From Planctomycetota bacterium (GTDB taxonomy: Bacteria > Planctomycetota > UBA1135 > UBA2386), in NCBI GenBank assembly GCA_016872675.1, contig VGZG01000012.1, forward strand, positions 1 to 60,600: a stretch of DNA of 60,600 nucleotides, in the 5' to 3' direction. The position numbers and the translations under genes were made by a program. The number at the start of each line of letters is the position of its first letter. The first letter of the stretch is position 1. Positions 37,191 through 47,248 of this stretch are shown here, one piece after another. The notes under the pieces are model-generated. The model did not search any database, had not been told where the DNA came from, and saw only the letters and a program-made list of their open reading frames with translations.

Positions 37191-37874
37191 ATGACCGATC
37201 CCGCGCCCCAAGACCTCGCGACGCTTGAACCCCTGGAGCCGATGGACGCGGGCGGCTCGGACGCCATGCTGTTGGCGATGCGGTCGGGCCTGCCGGCGCC
37301 GGCGTACAACCCGTACTGCCGCGACGTCAGCTTCTACAGGTTCCTGTTCGCCGGCGTGATGGTGCTGGTCGGCTGCCTGATGCCGTTCACGGCCCACCTC
37401 GACCACCCCGGCTACAAGACGGTGAGCGGCGGCTTCTACCTGCTGATCGCGGTCGCGATGGTCTGGTCGTGGTGGGCGTCGATCGCCAACAACCGCCCGG
37501 TCGGCCTCAAGTGGCTGCTGTTCGCCGCCGTGCCGCTGGTCGGCAGCATCCTCAACATGACCGCCTTCGATCCGGTCGCGGCGCACGCGCAGGCGCAGAA
37601 GGCCGGCTGGATGCAGCATGGCGACTGGTTCACCTTCTCGGCGAGCTGGGCCGACATGTTCAAGGACATGGGCGCCGCGATCATGAAGGACGCTGCGGCG
37701 GGCGCGAAGGTCGAGGGCTTCTGGCGCCTGCTTGGCGTCGGCAACGTCTTCGTGTTCCTCGGCGCGCTGATGGCCGAGTTGGGCTTCATCGGCGGGATCT
37801 TCGGCGGCTTCAAGAAGAACAAGGCCGACAAGGCCGCCCGCCTGCAGGCGTCCGCCGAGCGCAAGCGCAAGTGA
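37191..37874 (+). CDS. Membrane protein of unknown function between prfA and prmC
   Basis: 227 residues with 3-4 predicted membrane helices (about residues 50-68, 81-98, 105-125 and 190-210), each hydrophobic with aromatic edges (VMVLVGCLMPF, FYLLIAVAMVWSWW, LLFAAVPLVGSIL, GNVFVFLGALMAEL). The acidic cytosolic N-terminus and the very basic C-terminus (FKKNKADKAARLQASAERKRK-like) fit an inner-membrane protein. A GGAG site lies 11 bases before the ATG. The 181-base gap upstream includes three imperfect CGCGCCGCC repeats. No family recognised. Confidence 0.7.
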   Translation: MTDPAPQDLATLEPLEPMDAGGSDAMLLAMRSGLPAPAYNPYCRDVSFYRFLFAGVMVLVGCLMPFTAHLDHPGYKTVSGGFYLLIAVAMVWSWWASIANNRPVGLKWLLFAAVPLVGSILNMTAFDPVAAHAQAQKAGWMQHGDWFTFSASWADMFKDMGAAIMKDAAAGAKVEGFWRLLGVGNVFVFLGALMAELGFIGGIFGGFKKNKADKAARLQASAERKRK

Positions 37875-37884
37875 GCGCGGCGCG

Positions 37885-38769
37885 GTGACCGGCCCGATGC
37901 CGAGCGGCGACGCGCCCGCGCACACGGTGCTGTCCGTGCTGCGCGGCGCCGAGTCGTGGCTGCACAAGCGCGGCGTCGACGCGCCCAAGCGCTCCGCCGA
38001 GTTGCTGCTCGGCCACGTGCTGAAACTGACGCGCCTGCAGCTCTATCTCGCCCATGATCGGCCGATGGACGAGCGCGAGCGCGCGGCGATGCGCGCGCTG
38101 CTGACGCGCCGCGGCGACGGCGAGCCGGTCGCCTACCTGATCGGCAGCTGGAGCTTCCGCGGTATCGAGCTGGCGGTGTCGCCGGCGACGTTGATCCCGC
38201 GGCCCGAGACGGAGGAAGTCGTCGGGCACGCGCTCGAGCGGCTGCCCGCGGGCGGGCATGCGCTCGACCTGGGCGCCGGCAGCGGCGCCATCGCGATTGC
38301 GCTCGCGGTCGCCAAGCCGGACGCGCGGGTCGTCGCCGTCGATCAGAGCCAGAACGCGCTCGCCGTCGCCGCCACCAACGTCGCTCGCCACGGACTTGGC
38401 GATCGCGTCGATCTGCGGCATGGCTCATGGTGGGATCCGATCGCCGCCGACGAGCGCTTCGACCTCGTCGTCAGCAACCCGCCGTACATCGATCCGGTGC
38501 GGCGCGAGGGTCTCGCCGGCGACGTCGCGGCGTTCGAGCCGCCACTCGCGTTGTTCAGCGCCGCTGGCGACGTGCTGTCGTGCTATCGGGCGATCGTCGC
38601 TGGTCTGGAGCGCCACCTGCGCCCCGGCGGCTGGTTCGTTGCCGAGACCGGCGTCGGCGCCTGCGAGGCGGGATTGGCGCTGCTCGCAATGCAGCCGTTC
38701 TTGGCGGCCGCGCAATTGCTACCCGATCTCGCCGGCATCGGGCGCGTGCTGTTGGCGCAGCGCCGCTGA
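37885..38769 (+). CDS. prmC: Release factor glutamine N5-methyltransferase
   Basis: 294 residues. Methylates the GGQ glutamine of RF1/RF2. An N-terminal helical substrate domain leads to IPRPETEEVV, the SAM motif ALDLGAGSGAIAIALA, and the catalytic NPPY (VVSNPPYID). It starts at a GTG (37885); a downstream in-frame ATG at 37897 is also plausible. Located after prfA, separated by a membrane protein gene; the usual prfA-prmC pairing supports the call. Confidence 0.93.
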   Translation: MTGPMPSGDAPAHTVLSVLRGAESWLHKRGVDAPKRSAELLLGHVLKLTRLQLYLAHDRPMDERERAAMRALLTRRGDGEPVAYLIGSWSFRGIELAVSPATLIPRPETEEVVGHALERLPAGGHALDLGAGSGAIAIALAVAKPDARVVAVDQSQNALAVAATNVARHGLGDRVDLRHGSWWDPIAADERFDLVVSNPPYIDPVRREGLAGDVAAFEPPLALFSAAGDVLSCYRAIVAGLERHLRPGGWFVAETGVGACEAGLALLAMQPFLAAAQLLPDLAGIGRVLLAQRR

Positions 38770-38793
38770 TGGGCGAGCGCAGGACGCGCGGAC

Positions 38794-38809
38794 GGCCGGC
38801 GCACCGGCC
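38794..38809. terminator. Hairpin between convergent prmC and PilZ genes
   Basis: GGCCGG (38794-38799), loop CGCA, CCGGCC (38804-38809). Six perfect GC pairs and no T-tract, in the 51 bases between the two convergent gene ends. Confidence 0.35.
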
Positions 38810-38820
38810 CGCGCCGTCGG

Positions 38821-39177
38821 TCAGACCTTCTTGCCCTTCGCGACGTAGTTACGGATGGCCGCCTTCGTCACCGGCGTGATCTCAGTGAAGTAGACGGCGA
38901 CGTCCCACTCGCGCTTGCCCTTCTGGCTGATCATCGGCTCGCAGCGCACCACGGCGCCCTTGACGGTGTGTCGCTCGGTCGCGCCCGGCAAGGCGAAGTC
39001 GAGGCTGACCAGCGTCATCTCGGCTACCTGGGTCGGCGAGGCGCAGGCGAGCCCCTTCTCCGAGATGTCGCGGAGCAGCGCCGGCTCGGCTTCGGGCTTG
39101 TGCGAGATCTTGACCGGGAAGGAACCGGCCGCGCGGGGCGCTTGCCGACGATCCGCTTGGGGGGTGGGCGAAGTCAC
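38821..39177 (-). CDS. PilZ-domain protein (probable c-di-GMP receptor)
   Basis: 118 residues, almost all a single PilZ domain. The binding motifs are RRQAPR near residue 10 (RxxxR) and the DISEKGLAC block near 37-45 (DxSxxG), with strands MTLVSLDFAL and GAVVRCEPMIS following. These suggest direct c-di-GMP binding. The basic C-terminal tail AKGKKV is short. The start is a GTG at 39177. Divergent from ssb across an AT-richer gap. It could control motility or adhesion; no diguanylate cyclase is adjacent. Confidence 0.85.
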   Translation of the reverse strand: MTSPTPQADRRQAPRAAGSFPVKISHKPEAEPALLRDISEKGLACASPTQVAEMTLVSLDFALPGATERHTVKGAVVRCEPMISQKGKREWDVAVYFTEITPVTKAAIRNYVAKGKKV

Positions 39178-39291
39178 AGAAGACGAGGTTAGCGTATTTT
39201 TTGGGGAGGTCTAGGATGGGGGGAGGGGGCCGTCCAAGGTCAGGACTGGCTCAGTCGCAGACCGAAATCCTTCAGCGATCAAGAGCACCCA
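39178..39291. promoter_or_regulatory. Divergent promoter region, pilZ-type gene / ssb
   Basis: 114 bases between divergent GTG starts. It contains the most AT-rich run nearby (GTATTTTTTGG at about 39193-39203), which suggests promoter melting. For the minus gene the -10 might be TACGCT in that run. A confident -35 is not visible. Any operator is unknown. Confidence 0.3.
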
Positions 39292-39777
39292 GTGGCGAAC
39301 TTCAACAAAGTCATCCTCCTCGGCAACCTCACGCGCGACGTCGAGTTGCGCACCACGCAGAGCGGCCAGGCCCTCGCCAAGTTCGGCATGGCGATCAACC
39401 GCAAGTGGTCGCAGAACGGCGAGCAGAAGGAGTCGACGTGCTTCGTCGACCTGACCGCCTGGGGCCGGCAGGCCGAGGTGCTGCACCAGTACGTCAAGAA
39501 GGGCAGCCAGTTGTTCATCGAGGGGCGCCTCGAGTACTCGACGTGGGAGACGCCGGAAGGCGGCAAGCGCAACAAGCTCGAAGTCGTCGTCGAGAACTTC
39601 CAGTTCGTCGGTGGTCGCGCCGGCGCCGGTGGCGGCGGCGGCGAGGAAGGCGGCGGTGGTGGCTTCGAGCGCCGCGGCGGCGGCGGTGGTCGCCGGGCGC
39701 CGGCGCAGCAGGAGGGTGGCGGCGGTGGTGGTGGTGGCGGCGGCGGCGACGTCGACTACGGCGACATCCCGTTCTGA
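39292..39777 (+). CDS. ssb: Single-stranded DNA-binding protein
   Basis: 161 residues from a GTG start. The OB fold (about 1-105) has MANFNKVILLGNLTRDVELR, FVDLTAWGRQAEV, and YVKKGSQLFIEGRLEYSTWE. A long Gly-rich linker (105-153) ends in the acidic tip DYGDIPF that binds replication partners. Family-typical length and architecture. Convergent with glnS. Confidence 0.96.
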   Translation: MANFNKVILLGNLTRDVELRTTQSGQALAKFGMAINRKWSQNGEQKESTCFVDLTAWGRQAEVLHQYVKKGSQLFIEGRLEYSTWETPEGGKRNKLEVVVENFQFVGGRAGAGGGGGEEGGGGGFERRGGGGGRRAPAQQEGGGGGGGGGGGDVDYGDIPF

Positions 39778-39779
39778 TC

Positions 39780-39793
39780 GCGGCGCGCGCCGC
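39780..39793. terminator. 14-base GC palindrome at convergent ssb/glnS ends
   Basis: GCGGCGCGCGCCGC, a perfect palindrome, fills most of the 19-base gap between the ssb and glnS stops. No T-tract. Possible bidirectional hairpin. Confidence 0.35.
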
Positions 39794-39796
39794 TGG

Positions 39797-41515
<1,719 letters not shown>

Positions 41516-41622
41516 CGGCGGCGGTCTCGGTGCGGCCGGTCACCATCGCGCCGGCACGGGCCGAATGCAATGCGACACGGGCGGCGGCGGCGCGGCGGCC
41601 GCTGCTATGCTCGCCTGCCTCG

Positions 41623-43236
41623 ATGACCGCCGGCAGCGCGCACAAGCCGACCGACTCCCGCGACCCGCTGGCGTTCCTGCCGCGCCTCGACCGCCACAAG
41701 CCGCGCTGCGGGCCGATCGCGCCGTCGCGCGCGTCGCGCTGGCGCCTGTTCGTCCTGGTCGCCGTGCATCTGCTGATCGGCGCCCACGTCGTCCACTGGC
41801 TCGTCACCGGCCGCTCGCTGACGCCGGTCGAGCCGTCGGAGGCGATGCAGACGGTCGAGGAAGGCGCGATCAACGCCGGCTTCGTGCTGTTCCTGTCGCT
41901 GATCGCGCTGACGCTGGTCTTCGGCCGCTTCTTCTGCGGCTGGGCCTGCCATGTCGTCGCGCTGCAGGACCTGTGCGCGCACTGGCTCGGCAAGCTCGGC
42001 GTCCGGCCGCGGCCGCTGCGCTCGCGCCTACTGGTGCTGGCGCCGTGGGTGGTCGCCGGTCACATGTTCCTGTGGCCGCACGTCGAGCACTGGCTCGGCC
42101 ACCGCAAGCTGCCCGATCCCTCGACGTGGCAGTGGCAGCTGCAGACCGAGGAGCTGTGGCGCACGTTCCCCGGCCCGATCATGGCCGTCGGCACGTTCGT
42201 CGTCGTCGGCTTCCTGATCGTCTGGTGGCTCGGCGCCAAGGGTTTCTGCACGCACGGCTGCCCGTACGGCGCCGTGTTCGCGCTCGCCGACCGCCTCGCG
42301 CCGGTGCGCATCAAGGTGAGCCCGTCGTGCGACGCCTGCGGCCACTGCACCGCCGTCTGCACCAGCAACGTGCGCGTGCACGAAGAGGTCGCCAAGCACG
42401 GCCAGATCGTCGACCCGGGGTGCATGAAGTGCCTCGACTGCGTGTCGGTGTGCCCGAAGGACGCGTTGTCGGTCGGCTTCGCGCTGCCCAAACCCTTCGC
42501 CATCAGCCAGCAGCGCATCACGGCGCGCGCCGACTTCACCTGGCCGGAGGAGATCGCGCTCGCCGCGGTTGCGCTCGGCAGCGCGCAATGGTGCTTCCGC
42601 AGCGCCTGGTTCGGCGAAGGCGTGCCATTCCTGATGGCGGTCGGTCTTGGCGCCATCACCGCGGTGTTCGCGCTGCTGGCGTGGCGGCTGCTGCGCGTGC
42701 GCGATGTGACCTTCCAGCACCGCGAACTCAAGCGCCACGGCGCGCTGTCGCCGGCCGGCCGCTGGACGCTGCTTGGTCTCGTCGCGTGGCTGCTGTTCAC
42801 CGCGCACACCGGCTGGGGCAGGCATCTGCGCGGCGAGGCGCTCGACGCCGCGCGCGAGCCGCTGCGCGCCGCGTTCTACGAGACCGCTCCGGTCGCGCCG
42901 GCCGATCTGCAGCGGGCGCTCGACGGCGTCGACATAGCCCGCGCGTGGGCGGTCGGCGACGAGCCGTTGGTGCGCGAGGTGCGCGCGCTGCTGATCCGCG
43001 GCCTCGGCCGGCACGCCGACGCCGAGAAGGAACTGCTCGACGTCCGCGGCGACGCGCCGACGCTCGGCCTGCCGGAGTCCAACCTCGCGCTGGCCGCGTA
43101 CGGCATGGACCCGCGGCGGCAGCGCTTCGCCGACGCGCGCGGGCTCGTCGCGCACGTGTTGCGCACGCAGCCGGACAACGGCGTCGCCAAGCTGCTGCAG
43201 CAGCGTCTCGACGCGCTGCCGCAGGCGCCGAAGTGA
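41623..43236 (+). CDS. NapH/CcoG-like membrane ferredoxin
   Basis: 537 residues. Several membrane helices (about 42-60, 85-105, 140-160, 180-205) carry the cysteine motifs FCGWACHV and FCTHGCPYG, typical of NapH/RdxA/CcoG electron-transfer subunits. Two [4Fe-4S] motifs follow: CDACGHCTAVC and CMKCLDCVSVCPK. Further helices and a soluble helical tail (about 400-537, TPR-like) complete it. It probably passes electrons across or along the inner membrane; partners are unknown. ATG at 41623. It overlaps the next start by four bases (GTGA). Confidence 0.85.
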   Translation: MTAGSAHKPTDSRDPLAFLPRLDRHKPRCGPIAPSRASRWRLFVLVAVHLLIGAHVVHWLVTGRSLTPVEPSEAMQTVEEGAINAGFVLFLSLIALTLVFGRFFCGWACHVVALQDLCAHWLGKLGVRPRPLRSRLLVLAPWVVAGHMFLWPHVEHWLGHRKLPDPSTWQWQLQTEELWRTFPGPIMAVGTFVVVGFLIVWWLGAKGFCTHGCPYGAVFALADRLAPVRIKVSPSCDACGHCTAVCTSNVRVHEEVAKHGQIVDPGCMKCLDCVSVCPKDALSVGFALPKPFAISQQRITARADFTWPEEIALAAVALGSAQWCFRSAWFGEGVPFLMAVGLGAITAVFALLAWRLLRVRDVTFQHRELKRHGALSPAGRWTLLGLVAWLLFTAHTGWGRHLRGEALDAAREPLRAAFYETAPVAPADLQRALDGVDIARAWAVGDEPLVREVRALLIRGLGRHADAEKELLDVRGDAPTLGLPESNLALAAYGMDPRRQRFADARGLVAHVLRTQPDNGVAKLLQQRLDALPQAPK

Positions 43237-44234
43237 CGGCGAGGGCCGCAGCCGCGACGCTGCATCTCATTGGCCCCGGTCACGTCGGCCGCAGCTTCCT
43301 GCGCCAACTCGCGCCGCTGCCGGTGCGCGTGGTCGCCGTCACCGACTCGACGGCGACGGTCTTCGCCCGCGACGGGTTGCCGGTCGCGGCGCTGTGCGCG
43401 CACAAGGATGCCGGCCGCCCGCTCGCCGACTGGCCGGGAGCCGAGCGCGTCCCGGTCGAGGTCGCGCTCCGTGTCATCGCCGCCGACGTCGTCGCCGACG
43501 GCACGCCGACGCGCGAGGCCGAGGCCGAGGCGGCGGTCGCGCGCGCGCTGCTCGCCTTGCGACTTGGCGGGCGCGTCGTGTTGTCGGCCAAGAACGCGCT
43601 TGCGGCGGCGTCGACGACGCTGCTGCTCGGCCCCGCGCATGACCGCGTCGGCGTCGACGCCGTGCTCGGCGGCGCTGGCGCGGCGCTCGCCTCTGACCTC
43701 GCCGACCTGCGCGCGCGCTGCACGGGCCTCGCGCTCGTCGGCAACGTCACGACCACCGTGCTGGTGCAGGCGTTCGAGCGCGGCCAGTCGGTCGCCGATG
43801 GTCTCGCCGACGCAGAGGCGCGCGGCCTGTTCGAGCCCGAACCGACGCTCGACCTCGACGGCAGCGACGCCGCCACGAAGCTGCGCGCCGTGTGGGGCGC
43901 GGTCTTCGGCGAGCCCGGCGCGACGCTGCCGGCCGCTGCCGAGGTCGCGCGCGAGGACGTGCGCGCGCTCGACGTCGGTGTGGTGCGCGCTCGCGCCGCC
44001 CGCGGCGCGACCACGCGGCTGGTCGGCCGCGGCAACCGCAGCGGCAACCTGCGTGTGCGTTTCGAAGAGCTGCCGGCCGGTTCGCCGCTCGCCGTGCCGC
44101 CCGACCGCGTCGCCTACGGCTTCGAAATGCCGGACGGACTGCGTGTCCACGTCGGCTTCGGCGTCGGCCACGATCGGACCGCCGCCGCGATGGTCCGCGA
44201 CGTCGCGCGCCTGCTCGCCGAGGTCCCCGGCTGA
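43233..44234 (+). CDS. Homoserine dehydrogenase-like protein
   Basis: 333 residues from a GTG overlapping the previous stop. An NAD(P)-binding start LHLIGPGHVGRSFLRQL leads to a Rossmann fold. The substrate site has the homoserine dehydrogenase pattern LDLDGSDAATKL (equivalent to GxDAxxK) after FEPEPT. VVLSAKNALA corresponds to the SxNK block. It lacks the ACT domain of the longer enzymes. Aspartate-semialdehyde to homoserine for Met/Thr is the expected reaction. The link to the ferredoxin gene is unclear. Confidence 0.85.
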   Translation: MTARAAAATLHLIGPGHVGRSFLRQLAPLPVRVVAVTDSTATVFARDGLPVAALCAHKDAGRPLADWPGAERVPVEVALRVIAADVVADGTPTREAEAEAAVARALLALRLGGRVVLSAKNALAAASTTLLLGPAHDRVGVDAVLGGAGAALASDLADLRARCTGLALVGNVTTTVLVQAFERGQSVADGLADAEARGLFEPEPTLDLDGSDAATKLRAVWGAVFGEPGATLPAAAEVAREDVRALDVGVVRARAARGATTRLVGRGNRSGNLRVRFEELPAGSPLAVPPDRVAYGFEMPDGLRVHVGFGVGHDRTAAAMVRDVARLLAEVPG

Positions 44235-44319
44235 CCCGGCGGATTTCGCGGTTCTCCGACGCACGCCTGCCGCCGCGGGCGTAGCGTGCGCGGCCTCGCC
44301 GCTTGCCGGTTTCCACCTG

Positions 44320-45132
44320 ATGATCCATCCCTCGGCTTGCGTTGCTCCGTCCATCGCCCTGCCGTCTGACGTCGAGGTGGGGGCGTTCGCCGTGGTCGAA
44401 GCCGACGTCGTCGTCGGCCCTGGCTGCCGCATCGGCGCTCACGCCGTGGTCCGCGCCGGCAGCGAGCTTGGCGCCGGCGTCGTCGTCGACAGCTTCGCGG
44501 TCGTCGGCGGCGCACCGCAGATGCGCGGCGACGTGCCGGCCGCCGGTTGCGTGCGCATCGGCGCGCGCACCGTGCTGCGCGAAGGCGTGACGGTCAACCG
44601 GCCGACCAAGCAAGATGGCGTCACCAGCGTCGGCGCCGACTGCATGCTGATGGCCAACAGCCACGTCGGCCACGACTGCGCCGTCGGCGACGGCGTCACG
44701 CTCGCCAACAACGTCATGCTCGCCGGCCATGTGCACGTCGGCGACGGCACGTTCCTCGGCGGGGGCGTGGGCGTGCACCAGTTCGTGCGCATCGGCAACG
44801 GCGCGATGGTCGGCGGCAACGCTGCGATCTCTTACGACGTGCCGCCGCACGCGATTGCCGCCGAGCGCAACCAGATCCACGGCCTCAACGTCGTCGGCCT
44901 GCGCCGCAGCAAGATGCCGCACGCCGCGATAGCCGACCTCAAGCGCTGCTACCACGCCGTCTATTCGGGCCCCGGCGATCTGCGCGCGCGCGTCGCTGAA
45001 CTGCTGGCGCAACCCCGCGCCGACGGCGCCGAGCCGGGCACGCGCTTCCTACAGTTCTTCGCCGGTGGCAAGCGCGGCTTCTGCCGCCCGCGCAGCAAGG
45101 CCAACGGCGAAGCCGTCCCGGTCGAAGGCTGA
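44320..45132 (+). CDS. lpxA: UDP-N-acetylglucosamine acyltransferase LpxA
   Basis: 270 residues. First enzyme of lipid A synthesis; it transfers an acyl chain from ACP to UDP-GlcNAc. Hexapeptide repeats fill residues 1-185. The catalytic histidine is His137 in LANNVMLAGHVHVGD, and ANSHVGHDC and GGVGVHQFVRIG match E. coli LpxA. The C-terminal helices begin with RRSKMPHAAIADLKR. Its presence supports a lipid A-containing outer membrane. LpxD, FabZ and LpxB, usually adjacent, are not here. Confidence 0.94.
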   Translation: MIHPSACVAPSIALPSDVEVGAFAVVEADVVVGPGCRIGAHAVVRAGSELGAGVVVDSFAVVGGAPQMRGDVPAAGCVRIGARTVLREGVTVNRPTKQDGVTSVGADCMLMANSHVGHDCAVGDGVTLANNVMLAGHVHVGDGTFLGGGVGVHQFVRIGNGAMVGGNAAISYDVPPHAIAAERNQIHGLNVVGLRRSKMPHAAIADLKRCYHAVYSGPGDLRARVAELLAQPRADGAEPGTRFLQFFAGGKRGFCRPRSKANGEAVPVEG

Positions 45133-45192
45133 CCGCCGGCGAGGCGCTTGCGGTCACACCGTGCCGATGCGCCAGTCGCCAGCGGCGGGCAA

Positions 45193-45233
45193 CTCGGCAG
45201 CAGGCTCGCTAGTTGCGTCGCCTGCACGCCGAG
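45193..45233. terminator. Large imperfect hairpin at convergent lpxA/symporter ends
   Basis: CTCGGC (45193-45198) pairs with GCCGAG (45228-45233) and GCAGGC (45200-45205) with GCCTGC (45220-45225), with a small internal loop and a 14-base apical loop. Twelve base pairs, no T-tract, in the 133-base gap between the two gene ends. No other feature found in this gap. Confidence 0.4.
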
Positions 45234-45265
45234 CACGCTGCGGAACTCGCCATCGCGGTTGCCGA

Positions 45266-46984
45266 TCAGGGCTCGGGAGTTTGTCGGCGCGGCGCGACGA
45301 GCGCGACCAGCAGGCCGCAGCCGACGCACGCCACGGCGCCGATGAGGTTGTACCAGAGGAAGGCGACGTGCATCGTCGCGTCGACGGCGAAGGTCACGCC
45401 GAGTCCGGCGAGCAGGCCAGTGGTGGCGGCGGCGCCGCCGGCGCGCGGCGCGAGCAGCGCCAGCAAGAACACGCCGAGGATGCTGCCGTAGAACAGCGAG
45501 CCGAACTGGTTGACCTGCTCGAGCAGCGGCCGGTCGCCGAGGAAGCTCGCGACCGACGTCGCCGCGAGGCCCCAGAACGCCATCACCGCGCGGCTGGTGC
45601 GCAGCGCCCGCGCCTCATCGAGGCGCGGCTGCAGCCAGCGCCGCCAGACGTCGACCATCGTCGCCGAGGTCAGCGAGCTGAGCGCGCCGGCGGCGCTACT
45701 GACGGCGGCGGCGAAGATCGCCGCGATCATCAGGCCGAGCAGGGGTTTTGGCACTTCGCGGAACAGGTAGTCGGGGAAGACGTAGTTGACGTCCTTCTTG
45801 CTGCCGAGCGCTGCGCGCGCGTCGGCCTGCGCCCGCTGCGCGCCGTCGACGGCCTGCTGGTACGCAACCAGCGTCGCGGTGTCGTCGCTGCCGGCGGCGA
45901 TCTTGCGCATCGCCGTCGCGCGCTGTGCCGTCGCCGTCGCGTGCGCCGCCGCCGCCGCGTCGAAGCGCGCGCGCGGCTCGGGCGCCAGCGCCTCGGCCCT
46001 CGCCGGGTCGGCGGGGTGGAACAGCAGCGGCTCTTGGGCGAGCGCATGGTGGACGTACAGCAGTCCGCCGAGCAGCAGCACCAGCAACTGCAGCGGGATC
46101 TTGGTGAACGCCGACAGCAGCAGCGCGCGGCGCGAGGCGTCGGCCGAGCGGCTCGACAGCAGGCTCTGCACCTGCACCTGGTCGCAGCCGAAGTAGCTGA
46201 GGAACAGGAAGAGCGTGCCGAACAGGCCGGTCCACAGGTTGTACTCGTCCGACCAGAACGAGCCGGCCTTGGCCGCCGCGTCGACGGCAGGGGCGAGCGA
46301 CCACTGCGGGTTGGTCACCTCGACGGCGTTGAGCTTGCCGGCGGCGCCGAGCGCGGCGAACACGCCGCCAAAGCCGAGTTCGCCGACCGTGTCCATCAGT
46401 AGGAACGCGAAGCACGCGGCGATGCCGATGACGATCAGCAGCATCTGCTTGACGTCGGTCCACACCACGCCGCCGACGCCGCCGAGCACCGTGTAGGCGG
46501 TCGTCAGCGTGCCGACGGCGAAGACCATCGGCGTGATCGCGATGCCGGTCATCGCCGAGAACACCACCGCCGGCGCGTACAGCACGACGGCGAACGCCAG
46601 GCACCGCGAGACCAGGAACGCGAAGCTGGTCAACGTGCGCGTCGCCGGCCCGAAGCGCCGTTCCAGCAATTCGTAGGCGGTGAGAATCGGGTGCCGCCGG
46701 TACATCGGCACGAACCACACGCACAGGATCACCATCGCGAACGGCAGCGCGAAGTAGAACTGCACCCACTCGAGCCCGCGCTGGTAGCCCATGCCGACGC
46801 CGCCGATCAGCGTGATCGCCGACAGCTGCGTTGCCATCACCGACAGGCCGGCGGCCCACCACGGGATGCTGCGGCCGGCGGCGAAGAAGCCCTCCATGGT
46901 GCGCGCGCCAAGGGTGCGGCGGACGCCGTCCCAGATGGTGTAGGCGGTGACCAACAGGAACACGACCCACGCGACCCAGTTCAT
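45266..46984 (-). CDS. Sodium:solute symporter family protein
   Basis: 572 residues with about 13 membrane helices. SSS-family features are FFAAGRSIPWWAAGLSVMATQLSAIT (30-55 region), GGVGGVVWTDVKQM and FLSYFGCDQVQVQSL. An insertion of about 80 residues (318-400), Ala/Gln-rich and probably helical, splits the helices. The protein probably imports an organic solute with sodium; specificity unknown. It starts inside the stop of a tiny membrane-protein gene (ATGA overlap). Confidence 0.9.
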   Translation of the reverse strand: MNWVAWVVFLLVTAYTIWDGVRRTLGARTMEGFFAAGRSIPWWAAGLSVMATQLSAITLIGGVGMGYQRGLEWVQFYFALPFAMVILCVWFVPMYRRHPILTAYELLERRFGPATRTLTSFAFLVSRCLAFAVVLYAPAVVFSAMTGIAITPMVFAVGTLTTAYTVLGGVGGVVWTDVKQMLLIVIGIAACFAFLLMDTVGELGFGGVFAALGAAGKLNAVEVTNPQWSLAPAVDAAAKAGSFWSDEYNLWTGLFGTLFLFLSYFGCDQVQVQSLLSSRSADASRRALLLSAFTKIPLQLLVLLLGGLLYVHHALAQEPLLFHPADPARAEALAPEPRARFDAAAAAHATATAQRATAMRKIAAGSDDTATLVAYQQAVDGAQRAQADARAALGSKKDVNYVFPDYLFREVPKPLLGLMIAAIFAAAVSSAAGALSSLTSATMVDVWRRWLQPRLDEARALRTSRAVMAFWGLAATSVASFLGDRPLLEQVNQFGSLFYGSILGVFLLALLAPRAGGAAATTGLLAGLGVTFAVDATMHVAFLWYNLIGAVACVGCGLLVALVAPRRQTPEP

Positions 46985-47148
46985 CGGATGCTCCCGAGCG
47001 GCACGTTGCCGACGGCGGTGAGCAGCCACAGCAGCAGGATCACGGCGACGGCCAGCACCAACGTCAGCGCGTAGGTGCGAGGCCAGCTGCCGAACGGCGG
47101 CGGCGGTTCCGGCGAATTGGCGGGGCCGGGCGGCGGCGTGGGCTGCAT
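46981..47148 (-). CDS. Small single-pass membrane protein upstream of the symporter
   Basis: 55 residues; Pro-rich cytosolic N-terminus, then one strongly hydrophobic helix (YALTLVLAVAVILLLWLLTAV). The four-base overlap with the symporter implies coupled translation. Small membrane partners upstream of SSS-type transporters are known in other families (for example the YhdT/PanF pairing). I infer a transporter accessory subunit. A 73-residue version from 47202 is less likely. Confidence 0.7.
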   Translation of the reverse strand: MQPTPPPGPANSPEPPPPFGSWPRTYALTLVLAVAVILLLWLLTAVGNVPLGSIR

Positions 47149-47248
47149 CGCGGCAAGAAGACCGCGACGGGGGTCGCGAAGCCAGCAGCGACGCCCGCGC
47201 ATCGCCGGTGGCGCGCCTTGGCGCAGGTCCTATGCTGCGCCGCTCGCG

